From: Lingula anatina
Lineage: Eukaryota > Brachiopoda > Lingulata > Lingulida > Lingulidae
Assembly (NCBI RefSeq): GCF_001039355.2
Contig: NW_019776034.1
Location: 81,520 to 102,756 of the forward strand
Length of the DNA: 21,237 bases
Reading direction: 5' to 3'
The position numbers and the translations under genes are program-made. The stretch's first letter is position 1. Each line of letters starts with the position of its first letter. Shown piece after piece: positions 1-7,949 of the stretch. The notes under the pieces are model-generated. The model made no database searches, was not told where the DNA came from, and saw only the letters and a list, made by a program, of their open reading frames with translations.

Positions 1-939
1 TAGTCCTAACAGACCTGTCACTATCAGTCATCTGGGACCTGTCCGACTCATATGTGATGTAAGCATGGTAGTTAGTGTAGGTGACGTCATTTTTCTTCTC
101 GCCATAACACGTGACTTTCACAAAGGTGTCGTCGCTCTTTAACCGGTGGCATTTCTTTAAATTAAATTTGATTTCAGCCTCGAAGTGAACCTTGAAGTCA
201 GAATTGTCGACTCGTTTGATATACTGGAAGCTGCAAGTCTCGGTTCGTGAAAACCACGAAGCCTGGAAAAAGATTCACATTAGCTTTTAATTTACCTGGT
301 AAATGAATTACTAAAGGAAAAAGGACGACTACAAAATATTGGGAAGGCCAATAAACAAGCAAATATTCCGCACTTAGTAGAACCTACAGCGGGCTGTATT
401 GACCTCAGTTTAAAAATGTTAGAACAAAATAACGAAAAAGATGATGAATCCTACCATCGATAAAGCCGCTTTGCAGAGCCGTAGGAAAAATGGTTAAATT
501 TGAGAAACATGACAGTTATAAGCCTTTAAACTATTTAACTTGGTTACATAATTACTATTACCAATATCAATATTAGCATTATTATTATTACACATTTCTC
601 ACATAAACCTTCTATCTACTAGTATCATACCTTCATCTCCGTGGTATTAACATAGAGACATCCATCTTTGATGTAAGTCAGAGGACGCGACCATGGCATG
701 TCACACACTAGAGGGGCACTTTGCCTAAGTAAGTGTTTAATACTAGGATGATAGGGGTCTAGACGGGGGACGTCACACTCGCCATCTTGGTCCTCAAATA
801 CTGAAAATTGTAGGTCGTGCAAAATGGCCGGGATTATGTCGGAGAAAATCTCTTTGCGGAAATGAAATGCGAACGTAGCACAGAATACGTAGACCAGGAG
901 CGCAAGAAGTATTTTTCTATAGCGTCTCTTCATGGCCAT
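1..939 (-). CDS. Type II membrane protein, DUF229-like, first two coding exons (3' end beyond window)
   Basis: Exon 1 CDS is 939-631 and exon 2 is 262-1, continuing past the left edge. Exon 1 begins MAMKRRYRK; an in-frame TAA lies upstream, which fixes the start. A basic N-terminus is followed by a hydrophobic segment (about residues 10-27), as expected of a signal anchor. The lumenal part has a CDVPRLDPYHPSIKHLL stretch, a second Cys about 10 residues on, and an LTYIKDGCLYVN stretch. The donor is AAG|GTATGA and the acceptor TTTTTCCAG|GCT; both exons are phase 0, so the reading frame joins cleanly. Exon 2 reads TETCSFQYIKR, then DDTFVKVTCYGEK, then YTNYHAYITYE. The Cys-x-x-Pro-x-Leu-Asp-Pro pattern and the later VKVTCY and NYHAY blocks resemble metazoan DUF229 proteins, which are related to the sulfatase/alkaline phosphatase fold. 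Only the N-terminal stem is present, so no catalytic residues can be checked. The gene structure is firm; the family assignment is from memory of its motifs. Confidence 0.7.
263..630 (-). other. Intron 1 of the DUF229-like gene
   Basis: A 368-bp AT-rich phase 0 intron with a GTATGA donor and a pyrimidine-rich TTTTTCCAG acceptor, read on the minus strand. No other feature was seen in it. Confidence 0.7.
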
Positions 940-1837
940 GGAGGGAAATGGTTTGTGATGGCCTTAGTTAAAATACGTGGGAAATCCGCCGTGGTCTTGA
1001 GGTGTCAGAGATAGACGCCACTTCCATTTTAAAGCGACCTGTAATAGAAATAGAGCAATAAATATCAAGAACTACTATTTTATCTTTAAAAACACGGTAT
1101 TTTCAGTAGATATTAAAATATAAAATTTTCAAAATATTTAGCATTTATCCGTCTATATTTACAGATAAAAATATTAAGACCCACAAAATAATTCTTGGTG
1201 GTAGCAATAGACCAAGAACTATTGATTGGGTGCAAAATTCTAGCCAAAACTCTATACATTTCAATGCATATCTTTCCTATTTAGCAAATATGACAATACT
1301 TGAAGGAATATCCCGTTAAGTCCGGTATCTCAGAGTGTTCCAAGCATGGCCTATTAGAGCGCAGTCAGAACACATTATCCGAGGAATTACTGATCCTCGG
1401 ACTAAGTATGGCCGACCCCACTCAAAAGCAGGCCGCTTAAGCTATTGATGGTGTCAAGGCCTCTACACGCGCCATTTAAAGGGATAATAACTCTTCGTAT
1501 GAGATCTATAGTTCACAATACAAACATTGTGAACAACTCATAGAAATATAATATATTCTGTTTTACCACAAATACGGTAGTTATAGCTATTAGCCCTATT
1601 CTGATGTCTGCATGAGCTTGTCTTCAGACCACGTTACCTCCATTGATGGCTATACTCTGTTATAATCTCCGCAGAACTGTTTGTTCAGAATGCGCTCTAA
1701 GTGACGCCTATTCAGAAGACAGCTTGTTTTTAGATTAAAATTACACACAAAGAACTTCAAGACACGAAAGTTATAGGTGTTTAAAGCCTATCATAAATCC
1801 AAGTTAATTATTTAAAAATATCATAAAATAAGTGTAA
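940..1837. other. Non-coding region upstream of the DUF229-like gene
   Basis: This probably holds the promoter and 5' UTR of the minus-strand gene at the left edge. No convincing ORF, RNA gene or TATA-type promoter was recognised. A perfect 9-bp inverted repeat (GTTCACAAT, six-base loop, ATTGTGAAC) sits at 1511-1534, and a shorter one (CAATAG/CTATTG) near 1205-1224. Confidence 0.5.
1511..1534. repeat. Short perfect inverted repeat
   Basis: GTTCACAAT, spacer ACAAAC, ATTGTGAAC. It is palindromic and could be a small hairpin or a dimeric protein-binding site; nothing around it shows which. Confidence 0.5.
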
Positions 1838-2107
1838 GACTGGGTTCCCATACCTACCGCGGTAGATCGATCTGGCATGATCGATCCATCTCCGAGGGGT
1901 TTCTCGCTAAATTGCTTTATGCTTAAGCGGCTAAGATGTCTGGCACGCCTACTGAAGCTGAAGCTGATAAACGATAATTAATTACCCCCTCGCAGCTTCG
2001 GTAGGCGTGCCAGACATCTAAGCTGCTTAAGTTGACTGCAATTTAGCAAGAATCCTCTCGGAGATAGATCGATCACAGTTAGTACGATAGGGTCTGGGAA
2101 TGGTCCC
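1838..2107. mobile_element. MITE copy a, PIF/Harbinger-like
   Basis: A non-coding element of about 270 bp that folds back on itself. The ends are GACTGGGTTCCCATACC on the left and GGGTCTGGGAATGGTCCC on the right. GATCGATC occurs near both ends, and the inner arms GGCACGCCTACTGAAGC and TCGGTAGGCGTGCC are complementary. The flanks are TAA (left) and TAT (right), so the target duplication is imperfect. It has the reverse orientation of copies c and d. It has no coding capacity and would depend on a transposase elsewhere. Confidence 0.75.
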
Positions 2108-2279
2108 TATGACAAAGAAGAATTAAGATAGGCCTAGAACTGTCAACAATCAATTTTACTCAGATTAATTGAATGATTTACATAAATCCTCCACAACTCC
2201 ACTGCCTTCTGACGCATACTTCACAACGTGACACCCCTACCTGTATTAAGACTGCAGATTAATTCTGTGCACTTTTCAC

Positions 2280-2495
2280 CTGCAGAGATGAATTAGCCAG
2301 ACTGAGAGCTCTGGTAGAATGCCCCCCCCCCCTCCCCACACACACACACACACACCGACAATCTTCAATCATAAGATCTGGTAGAGGGTAGGCNNNNNNN
2401 NNNNNNNNNNNNNNNNNNNNNNNNNNNNNNNNNNNNNNNNNNNNNNNNNNNCCTGCAGAGATGAATTAGCCAGACTGAGAGCTCTGGTAGAATGC

Positions 2496-2526
<31 letters not shown>

Positions 2527-2566
2527 ACCGACAATCTTCAATCATAAGATCTGGTAGAGGGTAGGC
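2280..2566. repeat. Duplicated flanks of an assembly gap
   Basis: About 113 bp ending just before the N-run at about 2394-2451 are repeated almost exactly just after it (from about 2453). Both contain CTGCAGAGATGAATTAGCC, a poly-C run, a (CA)n tract and AGATCTGGTAGAGGGTAGGC. The copies differ mainly in homopolymer and dinucleotide length. This is the pattern of two contig ends that should overlap but were scaffolded side by side. Confidence 0.85.
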
Positions 2567-2579
2567 CTACCCCCCCCCC

Positions 2580-2583
<4 letters not shown>

Positions 2584-2632
<49 letters not shown>
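2584..2632. repeat. (CA)n microsatellite
   Basis: About 24 uninterrupted CA units directly after a poly-C run. Confidence 0.95.
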
Positions 2633-2636
<4 letters not shown>

Positions 2637-3384
2637 GCTTATCCACCAGACCCGTACCAGTTGTGGTAGACTTGTACGGCAGTCGAAGGTCGTTTTATGT
2701 GGTTTCGACGTCCGTGCACCTGTCTATTAATCACACGGCGATTTTACGACCATCGTTAACAAACCAAGCGACTTTACGGCCGAGCGCGTGTTAATATACA
2801 GTGCCTCTCTCTGCTATCCACCCCCACCCCCACCCCTCCCCCAACCCCATTCATTTAAATACCCCTATTGTGGTACATCGCCTTCACTTGATAAGACGCA
2901 TTTATGTGAGATATAAAAGGGAGCCTCTGTAATTCAGTCACAGAAAATATGGGCTGCATACTCAGTATAGCTCTCGTTGTACGAGTTTTTCTGGCAGATT
3001 CCCATAGTATGGTGATAACGTCTTCCCGTGATAAATACTCAGTACATAGGCATGTGTATGTATACACGGTGATGATAATACGTCCTCATAGTTTTAATTT
3101 TATATGCTGAGATACATAATTATAATATGATAATCTGACCTACAACAGACAACGGTTCACACGTTAAATCCACTGCGCATTTCTAATTGCCTTCATATGA
3201 GATCATATTGTCATATTAATCTATACTACAAGCAGAGATGAAGAAGCTCCAATAAGACAAATGCCTAAGGCAGAGGAAGTGATGAACTATCTCTAGACTA
3301 GCAAACCTAAAGGACACGATGATCTAATAATATTTGACCGCCTTCTACTTTCAGTATCTGCCATGTTCATTGTCGTTCCTCGCA

Positions 3385-3386
<2 letters not shown>

Positions 3387-3432
<46 letters not shown>
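3387..3432. repeat. (TC)n microsatellite
   Basis: About 23 TC units; this is a polypurine tract on the other strand. Confidence 0.95.
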
Positions 3433-3434
<2 letters not shown>

Positions 3435-3832
3435 AACCCTTTAACGTAACCTACCGGATGGAATACAGACGCTCTGTTATTCTTCCAATCATGGTTGTCT
3501 TTCTCTATACTAGACTATAGCACACTATTTGCCACAGCGTTAGACATATCCTCGGCTTATTATTTTCTGTACCATCAACCCTCCATCTGCGCATGTGCCA
3601 AGAACTAGGCAAGGTGGATCTATGTGAACTATATATGTAGGCCAAATAAAACCACTGCCTAAACCTGATAAACTGACCTGGTGCATATTAAATCGGTGCT
3701 GTTTAATAATGTTAGACATGCCAGGCCTGTGCGTACTTAATGATCTTGCTGATGCGACGGTCAGCTGCGTTTTCTAATAGCCAGTAAGTCTGCATGAAAA
3801 GGATGCCTATAAGGAGGTTATATTACACAGCT

Positions 3833-3834
<2 letters not shown>
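3433..3834. other. Non-coding stretch
   Basis: Nothing recognised between the (TC)n and (TA)n tracts: no ORF with family character, no inverted-repeat element, no RNA gene. Confidence 0.4.

Positions 3835-3900
<66 letters not shown>
3835..3900. repeat. (TA)n microsatellite
   Basis: About 32 TA units. The run of Tyr/Ile residues in the overlapping minus-strand ORF is a translation of this repeat, not a gene. Confidence 0.95.
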
Positions 3901-3901
<1 letters not shown>

Positions 3902-4278
3902 CTGATACTTGGACTAGAACAGCTTGCGTCATCAGCTGATGACTTGAGCCTCGTAACACAGCTGTGATCGACTGCTGTGCCCCGGAAACGCCACAAAATC
4001 ACAGCCGAAAACAACCCTTGTAGGACATAACTAAACCTTTGTAATTGTGAAGGTCTATGATAAAAAATGAAATTGAAACGAATTGGATAAAAAAGATATA
4101 ATTATGATTGGTCAAATGACTGAATTTAACTGCCCTAATTTTATTCGTGCAGTCACATTGTGGCCTGATCAGTTTAATAAAGCACTCAATTATCCGGATT
4201 TCTTTTTTTGTGTGTGTGTGTGTGTGTGTGAGTTTTTAAGATGAAATGAAGGCCTATATTGCCCCCATTATAAGTCTC

Positions 4279-4281
<3 letters not shown>

Positions 4282-4309
<28 letters not shown>
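4282..4309. repeat. Poly-T tract
   Basis: Homopolymer tract upstream of Gla-like gene 1. A (TG)n tract of about 10 units precedes it at 4209-4229. Confidence 0.9.
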
Positions 4310-4509
4310 GTAACGAGTGATGAACTTCAAATAAAACCATCGTAAAATTTACAGAATTAGCCAAGCAAGCCAAAAACTCTGTTTCCTATGATGAAAAAAA
4401 TCGCACGGCGTGTTTTTTTATTTGATATTCCAGTTAGGTTATACGCGGCTGTTTGCTGGTTGTTTGGAATTTGTTAGGCTATGTATTCCGGATCTTAAGG
4501 TAACGGGCC

Positions 4510-4517
4510 TTTAAATA
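4510..4517 (+). promoter_or_regulatory. Candidate TATA-like box of Gla-like gene 1
   Basis: TTTAAATA lies 57 bp upstream of the start codon within GGGCCTTTAAATATCTGGCAACGC, a stretch kept in the paralogue at 7898-7905. The position would give a 5' UTR of roughly 25 nt. No transcript evidence is available. Confidence 0.45.
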
Positions 4518-4557
4518 TCTGGCAACGCTGTTCTCTGACATAGTGCTGCATAAGTTT

Positions 4558-4563
4558 ATGTGA
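4558..4563 (+). promoter_or_regulatory. Start-stop minimal upstream ORF (ATG TGA), copy 1
   Basis: ATGTGA lies three bases before the main ATG, in the same frame. Its context is weak (T at -3), while the main start has G at -3 and +4. It is conserved in the paralogue at 7941-7946. If transcribed, it could lower or tune initiation at the main start. Confidence 0.4.
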
Positions 4564-4566
4564 GCG

Positions 4567-6075
4567 ATGGAGGGGAAACACTGTAGCAGGATTATATGTC
4601 TGGTGATATTGATTTTATGTTGTAAGTACAAACGCTCCTCTGGGATTTACGGAAATCAAAATAAGCTTAAGATACATTTATCTGATTAGATATGCTTCGG
4701 AATCGCAATTATCAGCAGAAGAATTAACTGATTTTCAGATCATTTTTGCTGAACAGCTGGCCGTATTATACCATGCAGTAAAACTTAGGCTGTATTCCCA
4801 GAGCTTTTAGATCGATCTATCCCCGCGGGGAGTCTCACTAGATTACTGTCAGATAATCCGGCTTAAATGTCCGTCCCGCCTACTACAAGCTGTAAGGGGG
4901 TAATTAACTTTCGTGTCCGCTCAGCTGACAGCTATTTGGCGTGAACCCCCAGGGAGTTAGGTCGATCTAAAGTAGATCGATCTAATCTCGAGCTCTGGAA
5001 ATGGGGTCTTAGATTCATCTCAAAACGCAAAAACAGCAAGCAAGATATTGAACTTATAGAGTAAAAACAACGTAACTGCATTCGTGTTTCCAAGTGCAGT
5101 GCGCTGTGTTGCCCTGTAGGGACTATTTCCAGACCCTAATATCATACTAACTGTGAATCGATCTATCTCCAAGGGGACTCTCGCTAAATTGCAATCAACG
5201 TAAGCTGCTTAGATGACTGCCAAGCCTGCTAAAGCTGTTAGGGGGTAATACAATTAACTATCCTTTAGCAGCTTCAGTAGGAGTGCCAGACATCAAAGTC
5301 CCTTAAACTGCATGAAAGCAATTTAGCGTGTAACACCTTGGAGATGGATCGATATCCTGTTAGATCGATCTAGGTATGGGAACCCAGTCATATATAGCAC
5401 AATTCAGGAACACCGCAGTTAAGTTGGATTCACATTTCACATATCATTTACAGTTGACTGTTACTTTTTTAGGCAGCGTTCTTGCATCTGGGAATGAATT
5501 GCAGGATAAAGTGCAAGTAGACGAGTCGAAAGGTAACATATTCCTTTTTTTCTTCATATTTGTGCCGTATTGATTCAACATTTGAACCCTTCTAATACTC
5601 ACACACATAGTCCATAATACGTTTGCTGATTTAAACGTAATCCACCCAGTCAAAGGATGACTGTTAGGCCAAAAGAAAATTGGCGGAGACCTTTGTAAAC
5701 AGGGTCGGTAGACGAATTTCAAATCTTCTTTCTGTTTTTATTTTATTTTCAACTTTTGATGTGTGTACTAGCATATTTCAAGTTTACACTGCAGGCGATT
5801 TTTAACATAAAAAACAACTGAACAGAACTGTGACATTAAGTTTTTTTTACTAAACTCATCAATTTTGTCTCACCCAAAGCGCATATAAGTAATTCATCTT
5901 AGACTGAACGCTAAAGGACAGTGTATTGTAACGACATAATTCTAGGTGTTCTCACCTTATAAAATTAAATGTAAAATTGAAACCGAAGTCACAAATGCAA
6001 TATATTGCAATTTCAATTCAAAACCCATTTCTAACGCTAGTTGTGTTTTTTGTCAAATGAGATGCTTATTTTATT

Positions 6076-6106
<31 letters not shown>

Positions 6107-6289
6107 TTTTTTTTTTTTACAGAACGCCGAGCAGTAAATGTGTTTATCGCCCAGAATCGCGCCAAAAGTTTCGTGGCAGACGATACAGTCAAGCGCCGCG
6201 TGAGGCGAGGATGGCCGTGGGAGGAGAGAGAGGAGAGAGAAGAAAGAGAAGAGAACCACAGAGAGTGGATTATCGGAAGAAGTGGCTAA
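4567..6289 (+). CDS. Secreted precursor of a Glu-rich peptide with a gamma-carboxylase-type propeptide, copy 1
   Basis: CDS exons: 4567-4621, 5473-5532 and 6123-6289, all with GT-AG introns (donors GTAAGT and GTAACA; T-rich acceptors), giving 93 aa. Exon 1 encodes a signal peptide (MEGKHCSR, then hydrophobic I9-L17; likely cleavage after VLA at 21-23). Exon 2 is a polar, acidic spacer. Exon 3 encodes the propeptide and mature peptide. F46, A52 and F55-V56 have the Phe-x5-Ala-x3-hydrophobic spacing of vitamin K-dependent carboxylase recognition sites, although six residues farther from the cleavage site than in prothrombin. RRVRR (63-67) is a furin-type site. The mature peptide G68-G93 has nine Glu in an EREERE pattern and no Cys, as in Gla-rich protein (UCMA) or conantokin precursors. 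An in-frame TGA two codons upstream fixes the start. I recognise no named orthologue; a neuropeptide or host-defence peptide is the alternative reading. Gene structure: high confidence. Gla function: inference. Confidence 0.8.
4788..5008. mobile_element. MITE copy b, PIF/Harbinger-like, in intron 1 of Gla-like gene 1
   Basis: A 221-bp element starting GGCTGTATTCCCAGAGC and ending GCTCTGGAAATGGGGTC. It is flanked by perfect TTA duplications (4785-4787 and 5009-5011). GATCGATC is present near both ends, with inner GTCCCGCCTACT and CCCCCAGGGAGTTAGG blocks shared with copies e, f and g. It is absent from the equivalent intron of Gla-like gene 2. Confidence 0.8.
5119..5389. mobile_element. MITE copy c, PIF/Harbinger-like, in intron 1 of Gla-like gene 1
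   Basis: A 271-bp element with ends GGGACTATTTCCAGACCC and GGGAACCCAGTC. It has long internal inverted arms around GCAGCTTCAGTAGG and CCTGCTAAAGCTG, and GATCGATC near both ends. The flanks are GTA and ATA, so the target duplication is worn. It is shared with the paralogous intron (copy d), so it inserted before the gene duplicated. Confidence 0.75.
6067..6118. repeat. (TTTA)n and poly-T at the intron 2 acceptor of Gla-like gene 1
   Basis: About eight TTTA units then poly-T directly before the AC-AG acceptor of exon 3, lengthening its polypyrimidine tract. Gene 2 has only a short tract here. Confidence 0.9.
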
Positions 6290-6292
6290 AAA

Positions 6293-6412
6293 CACGCCAA
6301 ACTTGAACCAAATATTTATTTCAAAGAAACAATCATCAATCACTAGTCGAAAATCCTGACACTCACGAATGACTGGGTATAATATTGACTTTTTGACGAA
6401 AACCAAGAAAAA
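6293..6412. repeat. Insertion after Gla-like gene 1 related to RER1 5'-flank DNA
   Basis: Compared with gene 2, copy 1 carries about 120 extra bases after the stop codon, bounded by AAAACACGCC and AAAACGCCTC. The words AATCACTAGTCGAAAATCC and CTGGGTATAATATTGA within it recur in the RER1 5' flanks near 15608-15690 and, more diverged, 11480-11566. Confidence 0.55.
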
Positions 6413-6698
6413 CGCCTCTAAAACGACCGATTCACTAAATATAATTTCAAACTTTCATCAAATTTCACAGCAGTTAATTAGGATATCACCAAAACTGTTG
6501 AAAATTATTGAAAAATTAAGGTTTAGTTTAGTTTAGTTTATTTTACTGTAACATATGCATCCACTTGTGTGGATGAAAATGGCAATATGAATAGGCCTAC
6601 TTTTTTTTGTGAATATGCTATTAAACAATCACAATGAGTAAGACTAAATGTGTTATTCTCCATTAGTCGGTTTGGAGTAATCTCCACAAATTCTGGAC

Positions 6699-6704
6699 AA
6701 TAAA
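6699..6704 (+). terminator. Candidate polyadenylation signal, Gla-like gene 1
   Basis: AATAAA about 410 bp after the stop codon, in the words GGACAATAAAAAGCTTTC, which are kept downstream of gene 2 (9275-9280). The hexamer is common in AT-rich DNA, so its use is uncertain. Confidence 0.35.
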
Positions 6705-6730
6705 AAGCTTTCAATATCGTAAAAGGAATT

Positions 6731-7344
6731 TCAATCATTTTGGTGGTAGAATTTTCGGGCCATTTGTAATATCGGTATGGTTCTCATTATTTGCGTTAAT
6801 GCTGCCGAGATTTAGGTACGTCCTGGTTTCTTTTCCGATTAGGGTCTATTTTAAGGTGATACAATTTAACCAAGCAAGAACAACAGTTTATTTTTCAAGG
6901 TCAGTAAAACTTTAGATCTGGGTCGTATACATGGGTTATTATCCTCTTTGTTTTCAATTAGGATTACATTTTTTCACCGTAAACTCTTAAATATTATCTA
7001 GGATTGATTATTTCTTATTGTATCTCGAGAATTAACTCCTTTTTCCATGTTGCAATACTGCGTCAAATATTTCCCAATGTCAAGGGTCGCAAGTGCGATA
7101 TCAAGCAAATGTTTTACTAATCAAATATTTTTTCTAATAAATAAATAAATAAATGCTATTGAACAATGGTTCCTGTTACGTAAATGGTAGATAGTGATTA
7201 ACTCGAACAATCAGGATCTCTTCAATTATCAACGCAATGTGGCCTATTTACAAACATAATTTATTTCGCTTCAATCTATCACTCGGCGATGGTTCGACGC
7301 ATGCAAGAGTCTAAAAAGTGTTCGTGCGTATGTGTACTAAGTGT

Positions 7345-7377
<33 letters not shown>

Positions 7378-7378
7378 T
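6731..7378. repeat. R unit copy 1, ending in (GT)n
   Basis: Non-coding unit starting TCAATCATTTTGGTGG. It contains CGAGATTTAGG...CGTCCTGGTTTC, CTCGAGAATTAACTCC, a (TAAA)n tract and CTCGGCGATGGTTCGACGC, and closes in a (GT)n tract (about 7341-7378). It recurs at 9305, 9981, 13678 and 14440. No coding potential seen. Confidence 0.8.
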
Positions 7379-7681
7379 TCACTAACATCACCCGGAGTTA
7401 CAAAGGTCCTTTTTGAAGTCTCCAGACTCAAGTTAACTGATTCATGTAGTAGCGAGGTTTATGCATACAGAAACACCTCAAAATCACAGCCGAAAACAGC
7501 CCCTGTAGAACATAACTAGACCTACATAATTGTGAGGGTCTTTGTAAAAAAATTAAATGAATTGGATAAATAAGATATGATTGGTTGATGACTGAATATA
7601 ACTGTGCTAATTTTAGTAATGAAGTCACATTGTGGCCTGTTCGGTTTAATAAAGCATTTTTTTTTTGTAACGAGTAATGAA

Positions 7682-7684
<3 letters not shown>

Positions 7685-7718
<34 letters not shown>
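7685..7718. repeat. Poly-A tract
   Basis: About 34 A residues upstream of Gla-like gene 2, where copy 1 has ordinary sequence. Confidence 0.9.
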
Positions 7719-7719
<1 letters not shown>

Positions 7720-7897
7720 ATCGTAAAATAAACATAATTAGCCAAGCAAGCCCAAAACCCCTATGACGAAAAAAAAAAAAAAATCGCACGGCGTGTTTTT
7801 TACTTGATAATGATATTCCAATAAGATCATACGCGGCTGTTTGCTGGTTGTTTGGAATTTGCAAGGTTATGTATTCCGGATCTCAAGGGAGCGGGCC

Positions 7898-7905
7898 TTT
7901 AAATA
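7898..7905 (+). promoter_or_regulatory. Candidate TATA-like box of Gla-like gene 2
   Basis: TTTAAATA 52 bp upstream of the ATG, within the same GCGGGCCTTTAAATATCTGG context as gene 1. A 5-bp length difference between box and ATG separates the two promoters. Confidence 0.45.
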
Positions 7906-7940
7906 TCTGGCAACGCTCTGACATAGTGCTGCATAAGTTT

Positions 7941-7946
7941 ATGTGA
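7941..7946 (+). promoter_or_regulatory. Start-stop minimal upstream ORF (ATG TGA), copy 2
   Basis: Same arrangement as in gene 1: ATGTGA, then GCG, then the main ATG. Conservation in both copies may simply reflect shared ancestry. Confidence 0.4.
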
Positions 7947-7949
7947 GCG

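Larger units (their letters stand above)
2108..3386. other. Non-coding region with an assembly gap and microsatellites
   Basis: It contains a poly-C/(CA)n stretch, a run of Ns, a near-copy of the same stretch, a long (CA)n tract and a C-rich stretch near 2820-2847. No gene was recognised. A 70-codon minus-strand ORF (2855-3067) has no recognisable domain and no supporting splice structure. Confidence 0.5.
3990..7478 (+). repeat. Tandem duplication unit P1 containing Gla-like gene 1
   Basis: Homology to the following unit starts at the words CAAAATCACAGCCGAAAAC (about 3993 and 7479). It runs through the promoter, all three exons and 3' flank of the Gla-like gene, then into the (GT)n-ending R unit. 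Copy 1 differs from copy 2 by an extra MITE in intron 1, extra sequence in intron 2 and an insertion of about 120 bp after the stop codon. Confidence 0.8.

Noticed and set aside
1340-1450. Possible tRNA or small RNA in a GC-richer stretch
   Set aside because: No cloverleaf, A-box or B-box pattern could be assembled.
1838-2107. Possible CRISPR-like or structured RNA reading of the repeated GATCGATC and inverted arms
   Set aside because: Copies are dispersed single elements with target duplications, not a regular array; a MITE explains them.
2855-3067. 70-codon minus-strand ORF
   Set aside because: No recognisable domain, no splice partner, not repeated elsewhere; a chance ORF.
3823-4014. ORF with a long Tyr/Ile run (also 12955-13188 and 17345-17731)
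   Set aside because: Translation of (TA)n microsatellites; not coding.
6123-6289. Reading the Glu-rich exon as a vertebrate-type Gla domain
   Set aside because: It has no cysteine loop or ExxxExC motif; only the propeptide logic and Glu density match, so it was kept as a Gla-peptide candidate rather than a Gla-domain protein.
6104-6406. Minus-strand ORF of 100 codons opposite the third Gla-like exon, with a 128-codon counterpart at 8877-9263
   Set aside because: It is the antisense of the GAGA-rich Glu/Arg coding stretch, which yields few stops. The two ORFs differ in length and sequence outside the overlap and have no family features.
7289-7519. ORF with a Cys/Val run beginning MVRRMQ (similar ORFs at 9746 and 15078)
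   Set aside because: Reads through a (GT)n tract at the end of the R unit. The frame is not conserved among the five units.
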